The notes under the pieces were generated by a model. It was not told where the DNA came from. It did no database searches and was given only the letters and a program-made list of their open reading frames with translations. Positions 1 to 8,001 of a DNA stretch of 64,000 nt are shown here, one piece after another. The stretch is from PRDV01 sp963710865 (GTDB lineage: Bacteria > Babelota > Babeliae > Babelales > Babelaceae). A program made the position numbers and the translations under genes. The DNA lies in contig CAVQBR010000002.1 in NCBI GenBank assembly GCA_963710865.1, positions 186,001-250,000 of the forward strand, in the 5' to 3' direction. Position 1 is the first letter of the stretch; each line of letters starts with the position of its first letter.

Positions 1-2
1 TC

Positions 3-656
3 GAGGACCGGAACGAACCAACACTCGATTCATTCTTACAAGAAGTCTCACTATTACAAGAACAGATGAACTCAAAAGAAGATACCTCTGACTATGTAGG
101 TCTTATGACTTTCCATGCTGCTAAAGGTCTTGAGTTTGATACGATTATTCTTGCGGGTATAGAAGAAGGTATTATACCAAGTACTCACTCACTCTATTAT
201 CCTGAATCTCTTGAAGAAGAACGACGCCTTCTCTATGTAGGCCTCACACGCGCACGTGAACGAGTTCTGCTTATGCACACAAAGTATCGATATGCCTATG
301 GTCAGATTACCGATCAGCAACCATCACGCTTTCTTGGAGAACTTCCGCAAGAACATATCCATGAACTAGACTGCTCTCACTTTAATGAACGGGACTTTGC
401 AAACTATTTTGCTGCATGGCTCGGAGGCAAGGCACCAGCACCTGTAGCTCGTAAAGAGCACCTCGATACAGAACTGCCTGAGGAAGCATTCTACGATGAG
501 CCGCAACAGTGGGAGAAATCTCAGTCGGTCATGCATAAGAACTTCGGCCGAGGAGTCATCGAGCGAATTGAAGAAAAAAACTCCAAAACCTATCTTACCA
601 TTCGATTTAAAACGGGCATCAAGAAACTTGATTCGAGTTATGTCTCGGGTATCTGA
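3..656 (+). CDS. UvrD/PcrA-type DNA helicase, C-terminal part (5' end outside window)
   Basis: Only the last 217 codons are inside the window; the frame is open from base 3, before the first ATG at 66. The visible part carries superfamily 1 helicase motif V (TFHAAKGLEFDTIILAG, with EEG and IPS following) and motif VI (EEERRLLYVGLTRARERV, with the arginine finger). The C-terminus has the small HKNFGRGVIERIEE module that in UvrD and PcrA forms a Tudor-like fold contacting RNA polymerase. By family this is an ATP-driven 3'-5' helicase acting in nucleotide excision repair and in clearing stalled complexes. Whether it is uvrD, pcrA or rep cannot be settled without the N-terminal half, though the C-terminal module argues against rep. 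Confidence 0.9.
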   Translation, partial: EDRNEPTLDSFLQEVSLLQEQMNSKEDTSDYVGLMTFHAAKGLEFDTIILAGIEEGIIPSTHSLYYPESLEEERRLLYVGLTRARERVLLMHTKYRYAYGQITDQQPSRFLGELPQEHIHELDCSHFNERDFANYFAAWLGGKAPAPVARKEHLDTELPEEAFYDEPQQWEKSQSVMHKNFGRGVIERIEEKNSKTYLTIRFKTGIKKLDSSYVSGI

Positions 657-947
657 ATGGGCAAGAAAGTTTAAACCTATGGTGAATCTGAGAGTGGCCA
701 TAAAGGGTAGATTTCCAATACCGCAATATTTTACTGCAAAACTCCCACAATGACTCTCAATCTTTTTCAGATCTACTTTATCGGCGCTTCGATTGAAAAC
801 GAACTCTCGAACTCCTTTCACAGGCAACCGAATAGTTTAACTAATTACGTTTACTCAGTCGGTTGCAGATAAGGATGAAATGCAATAGACTTATGATAAC
901 GTTCATTATTTCTGATAATAATATTTATAGCGAAGTGTGAGCAAAAC

Positions 948-2501
948 GTGGTTTCTTATTCGTTCTTTCTCTTGATCTGCTTGTCAACTAATATTTTACA
1001 CTGTATGGTTCAAACGAAGCTAGAGCCAAAATTGATAGAGCAACGGAACCACTTAACCACTATTCCTAATGATATTCAGGATCTAGTAAAACCATTTTTA
1101 GCAGCAGATCCCGACCTCAATAGGATTCTGCCTCCACGGCGGCATTCTTTATTACATGGATCTCATGATAGCCGCTCTAAGATAATAAATGAGCAATTTT
1201 TCAGCGAAATGGGAATATCAAGGCATGTATCACCCTTAGTAGTATCATCTCATGAAGGTAGGTATTTTTTATTCGGACTGAACGGAACCGCTCAAATCCA
1301 TGATCTAGTAACTCACAGAACTATCTGCACACTCCAAGGTCCTGGATACTATATGAAATCAGCTGCTATTAGTGCTTCGGGCACACATGCCATTATAGTA
1401 GCAAGTGAATGGCAAGAAACTAAGCAAGCTAATGGAAGTCATTTTGTTGAAACGGTTAAGATCTGGGATCTTCGAAACACAAATCTAGAAAATATACCCT
1501 TTGTTACACTTACAGGTCATAATTGTCCTGTAAATAAAGTAATTATATCAGAATGTGCTGACTGGGCCTTAGCTGGGGGGAGCGATGGCAAAGTCTTACT
1601 CTGGGATCTTCGGAAAAATGTGGGCGACGTTCTTCATCCGCACGCTACCTTGGACAGGCACAATGGGAATAGTATAACTGCACTGGCTATGACGCCTAAT
1701 GCGCTTTGGGGCGTAAGTGGTGCTTCTGATGGCTCAGTTATTCTTTGGGATCTAACAACAGGGGGAATTAAATCCTCTCGACTTCGCCCTCAACTTAGAA
1801 AGGCGATAGAGGACGTATTTATTACCTCCGATGGGCGATGGGTTACAGCCAGTATGGACACATTAAAGGATGGACGATGGGTTACCGTCAGTACGCACAA
1901 ATCAAGTTCGGCTTGGCATGTTGCGGAAGTTTATAAAAGACAATACGCAATTGACTCAGGCTTAGCGTCTATGGCATCAAATGACAAACAAATCATAGGT
2001 GGGGAATTTAAAGAGATCAGGCTCTGGAATTTAGAAAAAACAGATGCCTGTTGCCTGCATAAAAAAGAAACTATTCTGCCTCCCGAGTCTTTGACGGATA
2101 AGAAATATATATCCCAGTTGTGCATGTCGCTCAATGGTAGATGTATTATCGCTGCTTACTCGAGTGATATTTACTTTTGGAATCTTACAAATCCCATACG
2201 CACCTCTTGTTACCTAGATAGTATCTATGAGGTACAACTAGCAGTAACCTCGAATTGCCAATGGGCTCTCTTACAAGATGATTGCTCTATTCACATCTGG
2301 GATCTGTCTCCCGCTACAAACAGTGAGTATAACTTATCTCCTTGGATTCTTAGTTTACTTATTGCTCTGAGCAAGACATCGACGTTAAGTGATGATGAAA
2401 GACTGTTTTATGCAACACAATTAGATACTATTCAAGATGAAGCGTTGAAGAAAGAGATTTTTGGAGTTCTCGCCTCTAAAGGATTCACTCCGGCTTTTTA
2501 A
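948..2501 (+). CDS. Secreted WD40-repeat protein with F-box-like N-terminal motif
   Basis: 517 residues from a GTG start. The first 20 residues form a hydrophobic signal peptide. Residues 39-51 (IPNDIQDLVKPFL) match a motif shared with the ankyrin proteins of this window and resemble a short F-box. The remainder holds WD40-type blades: the clearest run from a GH dipeptide to WDL at about residues 190-225 and 236-270, and further WDL or WNL ends occur near residues 175, 365, 410 and 455. WD40 propellers are protein-binding platforms, and with a signal peptide the protein is probably exported to act on host proteins. No enzymatic motif is visible. Its neighbour at 2659 has the same architecture but with ankyrin-like repeats. 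Blade number and the exact start are uncertain. Confidence 0.75.
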   Translation: MVSYSFFLLICLSTNILHCMVQTKLEPKLIEQRNHLTTIPNDIQDLVKPFLAADPDLNRILPPRRHSLLHGSHDSRSKIINEQFFSEMGISRHVSPLVVSSHEGRYFLFGLNGTAQIHDLVTHRTICTLQGPGYYMKSAAISASGTHAIIVASEWQETKQANGSHFVETVKIWDLRNTNLENIPFVTLTGHNCPVNKVIISECADWALAGGSDGKVLLWDLRKNVGDVLHPHATLDRHNGNSITALAMTPNALWGVSGASDGSVILWDLTTGGIKSSRLRPQLRKAIEDVFITSDGRWVTASMDTLKDGRWVTVSTHKSSSAWHVAEVYKRQYAIDSGLASMASNDKQIIGGEFKEIRLWNLEKTDACCLHKKETILPPESLTDKKYISQLCMSLNGRCIIAAYSSDIYFWNLTNPIRTSCYLDSIYEVQLAVTSNCQWALLQDDCSIHIWDLSPATNSEYNLSPWILSLLIALSKTSTLSDDERLFYATQLDTIQDEALKKEIFGVLASKGFTPAF

Positions 2502-2577
2502 ATCAGAAATTGTCATTGGCCACAAGAAGCTAGGTTTCGGTTCAAGTTTAGAGCAACTAATGTTTCAAATAGAGCCA

Positions 2578-2607
2578 TTGTATTATTTATAAAAAGTTAA
2601 GTATAAT
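2578..2607 (+). promoter_or_regulatory. Predicted sigma-70 promoter for the gene at 2659
   Basis: TTGTAT at 2578-2583 and TATAAT at 2602-2607 are separated by 18 bases. Transcription would start about 45 bases before the ATG, which is preceded by a GAGGA ribosome-binding site. Recognised by eye from consensus only. Confidence 0.45.
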
Positions 2608-2658
2608 TGAAGCAAATAGTAAACTTGACACTATGTCATTAATAATAAGAGGAAGATT

Positions 2659-3732
2659 ATGAAAAAGAATAGAACCCTACTCAATAGTAAGAGAATATAC
2701 CCATTAGTATTTCTAGCTTGCGCATTAAATGCTATTTCACCCCGATTGCTCAGCTCAGAAGCTGAAAGCCGTTTAGGTAGGCAGCAATTACCACAGGACA
2801 TCATACAGTTCGTGATTTTACCTTATTTGGCTGCATCTATCACAAGTCCCCAAGATGTACAAGGTATCGTAGGACTTTTAATCTCGCTGCATAAAAATGT
2901 AGATGAGGCTAGTGAGTTTTTGCCATCATTGATTCCTCATATGAGACAGCAATTTGAGTCGGCACCTGATACCTTTAGATTTGCACATGATTTTGTAACA
3001 AACGTAATTCAAGGCGTAGCTCGTATAAGTGAACAGTTATATCATATCGCCACACCTGCCAATAAAGTCACAGAAACCATTCATGCAGCTCTACTGAGTA
3101 TACTCGGTGAATTACTGAAAATGAATATTAAGCTTTCGCCAGGATTTATTGAAGAAGCACTTAAATATGCTCCAATTAATGATCTTAAATCGTTATTGCA
3201 AAATCCAGCAATGAGGCCTCTCTTTCTCGACTATTACCAGGGAACTGCAATCCGGCCTATTGAAACTGTTTTGTATCATTACCGACCTGACTCTGAAGCT
3301 ATTATTACCGCAATTGCACAAATTTATGGGATAAATAAATTCCTTGGAGAGTTTTCTCATTGGTGGAATATGCAGCCCATCGACTCAAACATAGCACACA
3401 TTCTCTTAAAATATGCTATGAACCTCCATCAAGATAAAATTGACGAGTTTGATTACGTGATGAATTTCTTAAGTTATACTGCTGAGGGTTCGCTCGATGC
3501 TCATATCTTAAATACCATTAAAGATCAGGCTGGAAACACTCCTCTCATGCGTGTAATACAAGATTTAAATGATCTTAGGCTTGTCAATATCTTGCTAGAC
3601 CAAGGAGCAGACAAAACCGCAGTAAACTTGAGAGGGGAAACTGCTCAGAAGCTTGCAGAACAAAAGCAAAATGTTCAGATCTTGAAATCTCTTGCTGAAA
3701 GGGTCAGAAGACCTATTAGTGCCGCCCATTAA
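2659..3732 (+). CDS. Secreted ankyrin-like protein with F-box-like motif
   Basis: 357 residues. A basic start followed by a hydrophobic stretch (about residues 13-30) reads as a signal peptide. Residues 44-57 (LPQDIIQFVILPYL) are the F-box-like motif found in the other exported repeat proteins here. The middle is helical with no repeat I can assign. The last 65 residues hold two ankyrin repeats: NTPLMRVIQDLND, then NILLDQGADKTAVNLRGETA. The start is supported by GAGGA five bases upstream and a promoter at 2578. Probably a host-directed binding protein; the function of the long middle is unknown. It may pair functionally with the WD40 protein just upstream. Confidence 0.7.
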   Translation: MKKNRTLLNSKRIYPLVFLACALNAISPRLLSSEAESRLGRQQLPQDIIQFVILPYLAASITSPQDVQGIVGLLISLHKNVDEASEFLPSLIPHMRQQFESAPDTFRFAHDFVTNVIQGVARISEQLYHIATPANKVTETIHAALLSILGELLKMNIKLSPGFIEEALKYAPINDLKSLLQNPAMRPLFLDYYQGTAIRPIETVLYHYRPDSEAIITAIAQIYGINKFLGEFSHWWNMQPIDSNIAHILLKYAMNLHQDKIDEFDYVMNFLSYTAEGSLDAHILNTIKDQAGNTPLMRVIQDLNDLRLVNILLDQGADKTAVNLRGETAQKLAEQKQNVQILKSLAERVRRPISAAH

Positions 3733-3745
3733 TAAATCTTTCGTA

Positions 3746-3778
3746 CAAGCTGCTTGGTATTGCATCTCAAGCAGCTTG
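3746..3778. terminator. Inverted repeat between convergent genes
   Basis: CAAGCTGCTT (3746-3755) and AAGCAGCTTG (3769-3778) form a perfect 10-bp stem with a 13-base loop, between the ends of two converging genes. There is no clear T-run on either side, so this is a possible bidirectional terminator rather than a classical one. Confidence 0.4.
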
Positions 3779-3800
3779 ACCCCTAGGGACAAGTAATGCT

Positions 3801-4370
3801 CTAATATTCCGTATCAGTTGCATCAATCTCTTTGTACCCCTTGTTTTGATCACGAACCGTTGGTATCCGTGCTGCAAGCGGTTTTCCCTTACTCAAAAGC
3901 GCTTGCGGGTCAATCATCATCCTCTCTATATCAGAATCTGGTCCGATAAGGAGAGTTTTACCGATAACCTTACCATTAGCAAGTTTAACTCCATCACCGG
4001 GTACAATATAATAGCCCTTCTTAGTTCGCACAATTTGGTATTCTTTACCCGCACTCGTATAGCTTTCGGTAAGATACGGACCCTTCCAATTATGTGGCTC
4101 TTCAAGACTCATAGAGCCGACAATCGACCCTTCAAAAGCCTTTACATTCAGAAAATCTATATAGTCTTTCTGGTGCCTAAAGCCAATAATCTTACACTGC
4201 TCATTAATCTGTTTAAATATACTACCCAGCTTTTCAATATGCTCAGCAATAGATTCATCATTCACCCAATTAATTTGATGCAAATACTTAACTGTTACGA
4301 CGACCATACCAGCAATAAATAGAGCTGCTATAATAATAGCATAGGTATACTTCCTTCTTGTTTTTTCCAT
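3801..4370 (-). CDS. Single-pass membrane protein, pseudopilin-like in outline
   Basis: 189 residues. A short basic N-terminus (MEKTRRKYTY) precedes one transmembrane segment at about residues 10-30, with the rest presumably outside the cytoplasm. The soluble part contains WKGPYLTE followed by a G-K-E-Y-x-I strand and a glycine-rich stretch; a W-x-GPYL element is common in type II secretion pseudopilins of the GspG kind, but the GFTLIE prepilin processing site is absent. The start has AAGGAG four bases upstream. It begins eight bases after the trpS stop, so the two are probably co-transcribed. I do not recognise a family with confidence. Confidence 0.6.
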   Translation of the reverse strand: MEKTRRKYTYAIIIAALFIAGMVVVTVKYLHQINWVNDESIAEHIEKLGSIFKQINEQCKIIGFRHQKDYIDFLNVKAFEGSIVGSMSLEEPHNWKGPYLTESYTSAGKEYQIVRTKKGYYIVPGDGVKLANGKVIGKTLLIGPDSDIERMMIDPQALLSKGKPLAARIPTVRDQNKGYKEIDATDTEY

Positions 4371-4378
4371 TACTCTCC

Positions 4379-5383
4379 TTAAAAATAATCTAATTTCATA
4401 GCGTGGCGAACCTCTTGCATCGTGTTCGCTGCCACATGCTTCGTTCTCTCACTACCTTCTTGTAACATTTTCATCACAGCTTCCTTATCAGCTGCTATCT
4501 CTAGTCGCCGCCCCCGTATCGGTTTTAAAAATGCTTCAAGCACCTCAATAAGCCGCTTTTTTAGCACTACATCGCCAAGGCCACCCTTACGGTAGTGCTC
4601 TTTAAGAGCTTCAATCTCTTCTTTACGGTTATCAAAGATATCAAGATAGGCAAATACGGTATTACCTTCAACCTTCCCTGGATCAGTTACCTTCAGATGA
4701 GTGGGGTCAGTATACATACTCATCACCTTTTTAGCAACGATATCAGCAGGATCTGATAAATAAATAGCATTACCGAGAGACTTACTCATTTTCGCTTGGC
4801 CATCAATACCGGGCAAACGGGCCATTGGAGGTATGAGAGCATGAGCTTCTACGAGTACGTCGGTATGGTAAATGCGATTAAATGAGCGCACGAGTTCATT
4901 CGTTTGTTCTATCATAGGAAGTTGATCTTCCCCCACCGGTACTACCTGTGCTTTTAAAAAGGTAACATCGGCAGCCTGACTTACGGGATAGCAAAGAAAC
5001 CCTGCTGTAAGATGTTCCTTAAACCCCTTTTGTTCTATTTCCTGCTTTACCGTTGGATTTCTGCGCAGCCTATTAACAGTTACTAGGTTTAAGTAATAGA
5101 CAGTCAGCTCAGCAATCTCAGGAATACAGGATTGTATAAAAATAGTCGTCCGCTGAGGATCAATACCTACGGCAAGATAATCACAAGCAACCTGAAATAC
5201 ATTTTCCCTCACCTTTTCTGGATTCTCATAATTGTCTGTCAAGGCTTGTACATCTGCTATCATGACATACTGTGTATGCGTTTCTTGTAAGATCAGTCTA
5301 TTCGCTAATGACCCGACATAATGACCTAAATGTAACGGTCCAGTCGGTCGATCACCTGTTAATGCTACAATTTTTTTTGGCAT
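4379..5383 (-). CDS. trpS: Tryptophan--tRNA ligase
   Basis: 334 residues, the usual size for bacterial TrpRS. This class I aminoacyl-tRNA synthetase charges tRNA-Trp in the cytoplasm. The HIGH-type signature is PLHLGHY at residues 16-22, and the KMSKS loop is intact at 198-202 (AKMSKSLGN). Other family marks are VGEDQLPMIEQT and the N-terminal GDRPTGPLHLG. I chose the ATG at 5383 over the in-frame ATG at 5419 because the protein then begins with the conserved MPKKIVALTG, and AGAGG lies seven bases upstream. The upstream alternative would read through an inverted repeat at 5397-5419. It is divergent from the CdaA-like gene and followed closely by a small membrane-protein gene. Confidence 0.96.
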   Translation of the reverse strand: MPKKIVALTGDRPTGPLHLGHYVGSLANRLILQETHTQYVMIADVQALTDNYENPEKVRENVFQVACDYLAVGIDPQRTTIFIQSCIPEIAELTVYYLNLVTVNRLRRNPTVKQEIEQKGFKEHLTAGFLCYPVSQAADVTFLKAQVVPVGEDQLPMIEQTNELVRSFNRIYHTDVLVEAHALIPPMARLPGIDGQAKMSKSLGNAIYLSDPADIVAKKVMSMYTDPTHLKVTDPGKVEGNTVFAYLDIFDNRKEEIEALKEHYRKGGLGDVVLKKRLIEVLEAFLKPIRGRRLEIAADKEAVMKMLQEGSERTKHVAANTMQEVRHAMKLDYF

Positions 5384-5396
5384 CTTTGTTCCTCTG

Positions 5397-5419
5397 TTGT
5401 ATATCTCAAAGATATACAA
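5397..5419 (-). promoter_or_regulatory. Inverted repeat in the trpS leader
   Basis: TTGTATATC and GATATACAA form a perfect 9-bp palindrome around a 5-base centre, 14 bases before the trpS start codon. It could be an operator for a dimeric regulator or an RNA hairpin in the leader. AT-rich palindromes also arise by chance, so the role is open. Confidence 0.35.
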
Positions 5420-5478
5420 ACTTCACGTCCTTGTCCAAAATGGTATCCTTAGATAACTATCCCAATGAAAGGCCACGT

Positions 5479-6309
5479 ATGTTAGCTTCTTTTTTTTCTT
5501 CTCTTCTGTTCGCCATCAAGACTCTCCCCTATAAAGATATAGTTGAGGTCCTCTTTTTTTCAACAATCTGTTATTATATCCTCATCTGGCTTAAGAAAGA
5601 TACTGAACGCAATCTCATCTTCTACTTCTACGCCTACACAGGACTCTTTTTCACCGCTCATTATGCCGATCTTCCGGTCATACGCTTTGTATTCCTGCTT
5701 ACTGCGCCTATTGTTGCACTCCTGTTTATCATTATTCATCAGGAAACCTTACAAAAGAATTTCATTAAGCTCTCTAAGGCCCCCCTCTCCACCTATGAAA
5801 CAAGCCACTGGGTTGACGAGCTCCTCAAATGCTGCCTTATGGCACTTAACAGGCACAAAGAGATTGTTCTCGTCATAGAGAGAAATGATGCGCTCAAAAG
5901 TCTCATTCATGCACCTTATTATATTTACGCAGAACTTAAAAAAGATGTTTTTGATATCCTTCTTGATAAGCACATTGCCGGCACTGAGTATATGATCTGG
6001 ATTAATCAACAAGGGAAGCTTGTCGCGATTAATGCTTCATGGCGTAGCCAAATAGATGATACCTGGATAAGCAAAGAAGCCGAGCATATGCATGTTTGGA
6101 AGCAACATGGCATCTTTATTACCGCTAAGACTGATGCGCTTATGTTTAAGGTAAATCCCCTCACCCGAAGTTTTGATCTGGCAACTCAAGGCAGAATCAT
6201 TGAAACGATGAACGCTGAACAAGCTTCAGCATTCATGAAAAAGAATCTCGTTGCTAAAGCTCCACAGAATGCACACAAGCCTGAACAGCAGATTGAACGG
6301 GGTGCCTGA
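5479..6309 (+). CDS. CdaA-like (DisA_N) membrane protein lacking catalytic motifs
   Basis: 276 residues from the ATG at 5479 (AAAGG six bases upstream), close to the roughly 273 residues of Bacillus CdaA; an ATG at 5440 is possible but has a weaker site. Three transmembrane helices lie at about residues 20-38, 46-62 and 68-88, followed by HQETLQKNFIKL where CdaA has FQPELRRALEQL. The cytoplasmic half follows the DisA_N fold: VLVIERNDALKSLI matches the family's L-IVIER segment, and WISKEAEHMHVW matches ISKELGTRHRAA. The catalytic DGA motif is replaced by TEY (169-171), RHR by MHV (204-206), and the SEE segment by VNP. By known CdaA chemistry it should not make c-di-AMP, so it is inferred to be a pseudoenzyme, perhaps a binding or scaffold protein. 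Its usual neighbours ybbR and glmM lie 6 kb away. Confidence 0.75.
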   Translation: MLASFFSSLLFAIKTLPYKDIVEVLFFSTICYYILIWLKKDTERNLIFYFYAYTGLFFTAHYADLPVIRFVFLLTAPIVALLFIIIHQETLQKNFIKLSKAPLSTYETSHWVDELLKCCLMALNRHKEIVLVIERNDALKSLIHAPYYIYAELKKDVFDILLDKHIAGTEYMIWINQQGKLVAINASWRSQIDDTWISKEAEHMHVWKQHGIFITAKTDALMFKVNPLTRSFDLATQGRIIETMNAEQASAFMKKNLVAKAPQNAHKPEQQIERGA

Positions 6310-6900
6310 TTAGGCAGCTTGGGAAAGGGACATGCAGTACGCAAAAAATCAAGCCAATCAAGTCATTGCGATCACTTCTGGGATGCTCATCCAATGAGAT
6401 AGGTTCGTAATTCATTCAATCGAGAAGGCATAAAGATGCGGGCCCCATTCTCTGGCAGATGAATACATTTTGCGTCCGTAGCAGCTTTGACCAAGAATGT
6501 TGAGAAAGAACATCGAAAGTTTAATTTCCCACTCACTTAAAAAATCCGATTTCCCTTCCAAAAACCATTCCAATAAGCTTGACAATAATGAGACTCTCGA
6601 AGTAAAATACTGGCCAAGAAAAAGTAAACAAAATAAGCGGAGGTGCTCACTAAAATATTCTAATCATGTTCTATTCATAATATTAACAAATCTAATATAC
6701 TCACAGGAAGATAACATGAACATACACGCTGCTATCATTCCGAAAGGCAAAGCCTTAAGGAGTCAAAGAATGCTAAGGACTTATCTGTTCTTAAAAATTA
6801 AACCTTTTAATGGGCCATCTGCTTAAACTTTTTTGTAAGCAGGCTCTCACTGATCAAAAGAATCTGCAAAAATTGATCACATACTTTTTTGACCTTGTAC
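6310..6900. other. Gene-poor stretch
   Basis: No gene is convincing here. A 109-codon open frame at 6497-6826 has no ribosome-binding site, no recognisable motif and a composition unlike the neighbours. The minus strand around 6370-6500 can be read as a short peptide-like fragment broken by stops, possibly a decayed gene, but I cannot assign it. Confidence 0.4.
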
Positions 6901-6929
6901 TTTACATTACAAATTATAATTGGTAAAAT
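6901..6929 (+). promoter_or_regulatory. Predicted promoter of the hicA-hicB pair
   Basis: TTTACA at 6901-6906 and TAAAAT at 6924-6929 are spaced by 17 bases. The -10 element ends 12 bases before the hicA ATG, so the leader would be very short, leaving just room for the AAAGGG ribosome-binding site. Confidence 0.5.
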
Positions 6930-6941
6930 CAAAGGGAAATT

Positions 6942-7184
6942 ATGGCTATCAGTGGAAAGCAAATGCGAAAGTTATTTGAAGAAATTGGTTATAAGATTGT
7001 TAAAGGAGGAGGAAAGGGAAGTCACATGAAATTAATAAAACAAGGAAGTCCGATGATCATAATCCCTTATCACAAAGAATTAACAAAAGGTATGGAACAC
7101 AGTCTTCGAAAAAAATTAGATAACGAAAGAAAGAAGATTGTAACGCCGTTACTGAACGGCTTTATGCATGAACACTTGAGTTAG
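6942..7184 (+). CDS. hicA: HicA-type mRNA interferase toxin
   Basis: 80 residues, the usual size. HicA is a small dsRBD-like ribonuclease that cleaves mRNA on or off ribosomes and is held inactive by HicB. Diagnostic features are the GSHMKL segment with the catalytic histidine at residue 28, the glycine-rich GGGKGSH loop, and the PYHKELTKG motif near residues 47-55. AAAGGG sits five bases before the ATG and a good promoter lies just upstream. hicB follows after 42 bases, toxin-first order, which is typical of hic loci. Confidence 0.9.
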   Translation: MAISGKQMRKLFEEIGYKIVKGGGKGSHMKLIKQGSPMIIIPYHKELTKGMEHSLRKKLDNERKKIVTPLLNGFMHEHLS

Positions 7185-7226
7185 CAAAGATACAAAATCA
7201 ACATATAGATAGAAAGGAATTTTCAC

Positions 7227-7670
7227 ATGAAATATCATTTCAAAATCCACGATGATCCCGACGGGTTTTGGGCCCAATGCATTGAATTGCCCGGTTGCTT
7301 CACTCAAGCAGACACACTAGAGGAACTTATGCTAGCAATGCAAGAAGTAATAAATCTTGCTATTGAAGAACCAGAAGATTCGAAAGAGCTCGCACCCTTT
7401 CCAGATGAATCAATTGTATGTACAAAAGACGTCGTTAAGGTTTCCTTAGATCCCAAAATTGCACTCGCGTTTCTCGTAAGATCCCACAGAATCAAGCAAG
7501 GCTTCACCCAACAAGAGATGGCAAATCAATTGGGCTTTGAATCTCTTTATAGCTATCAACGACTTGAGAAGGGCCGTACTAATCCAACATTGGCAACTAT
7601 GGCAAAAATTAAAGGCACTATTCCAGATCTTTCTTTTGATTATGTGATCGATGGAACAAAATCTAGTTGA
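7227..7670 (+). CDS. hicB: HicB-type antitoxin with XRE helix-turn-helix
   Basis: 147 residues. The N-terminal half is the HicB partial RNase H-like domain (DDPDGFWAQCIELPGCFTQA, then LEELMLAMQEVINLAIEE), which blocks the HicA active site. The C-terminal half, about residues 75-125, is an XRE-type helix-turn-helix (RIKQGFTQQEMANQLGF then YQRLEKGRTNPTL), so the protein probably binds its own promoter region and autoregulates the pair. AGGAA lies before the ATG. Intact length and motifs suggest an active module. Confidence 0.9.
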   Translation: MKYHFKIHDDPDGFWAQCIELPGCFTQADTLEELMLAMQEVINLAIEEPEDSKELAPFPDESIVCTKDVVKVSLDPKIALAFLVRSHRIKQGFTQQEMANQLGFESLYSYQRLEKGRTNPTLATMAKIKGTIPDLSFDYVIDGTKSS

Positions 7671-8001
7671 ACTTGAGAAATAATTCAATAACCAAGTTAG
7701 AAACTTTTGCTGCAAGCAACCTAGGCTTCCTGTTACAGTTAGCTTAGATTGCTTGCCCAACAACATTCATCGATTTCCTCACATGTCCGCTATTCTATGG
7801 AGCCCAAACACCTATTCCATCTATTTCAGTTGCTGACAACTCAATTTCGCTCAAAACCAGCCCAGAATAAATGACTTTACCACAACACAAAATCAACAAC
7901 CTCCTTTCCATTGCCCAACCATCATTATGGAGCATTTCTTGCGAAATCCTCAGTTCGTGTTATAATATAGCAGAATCTTCAATTTGCTACATAAGGATCA
8001 G
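7671..8001. other. Intergenic stretch, no gene seen
   Basis: 331 bases between hicB and the DUF4143 ATPase. Both strands are interrupted by stops. The end (about 7955-7975, GTTATAATATAGC) has a TATAAT-like element that could be the -10 of the downstream gene. Confidence 0.35.

Noticed and set aside
366..827. Antisense frame over the UvrD end
   Set aside because: Shadow of the helicase gene; no motif and no start signal.
6497..6826. 109-codon plus-strand frame upstream of hicA
   Set aside because: No start signal, no motif, low-complexity Lys/Asn/Ser composition; more likely chance in an AT-rich gap.
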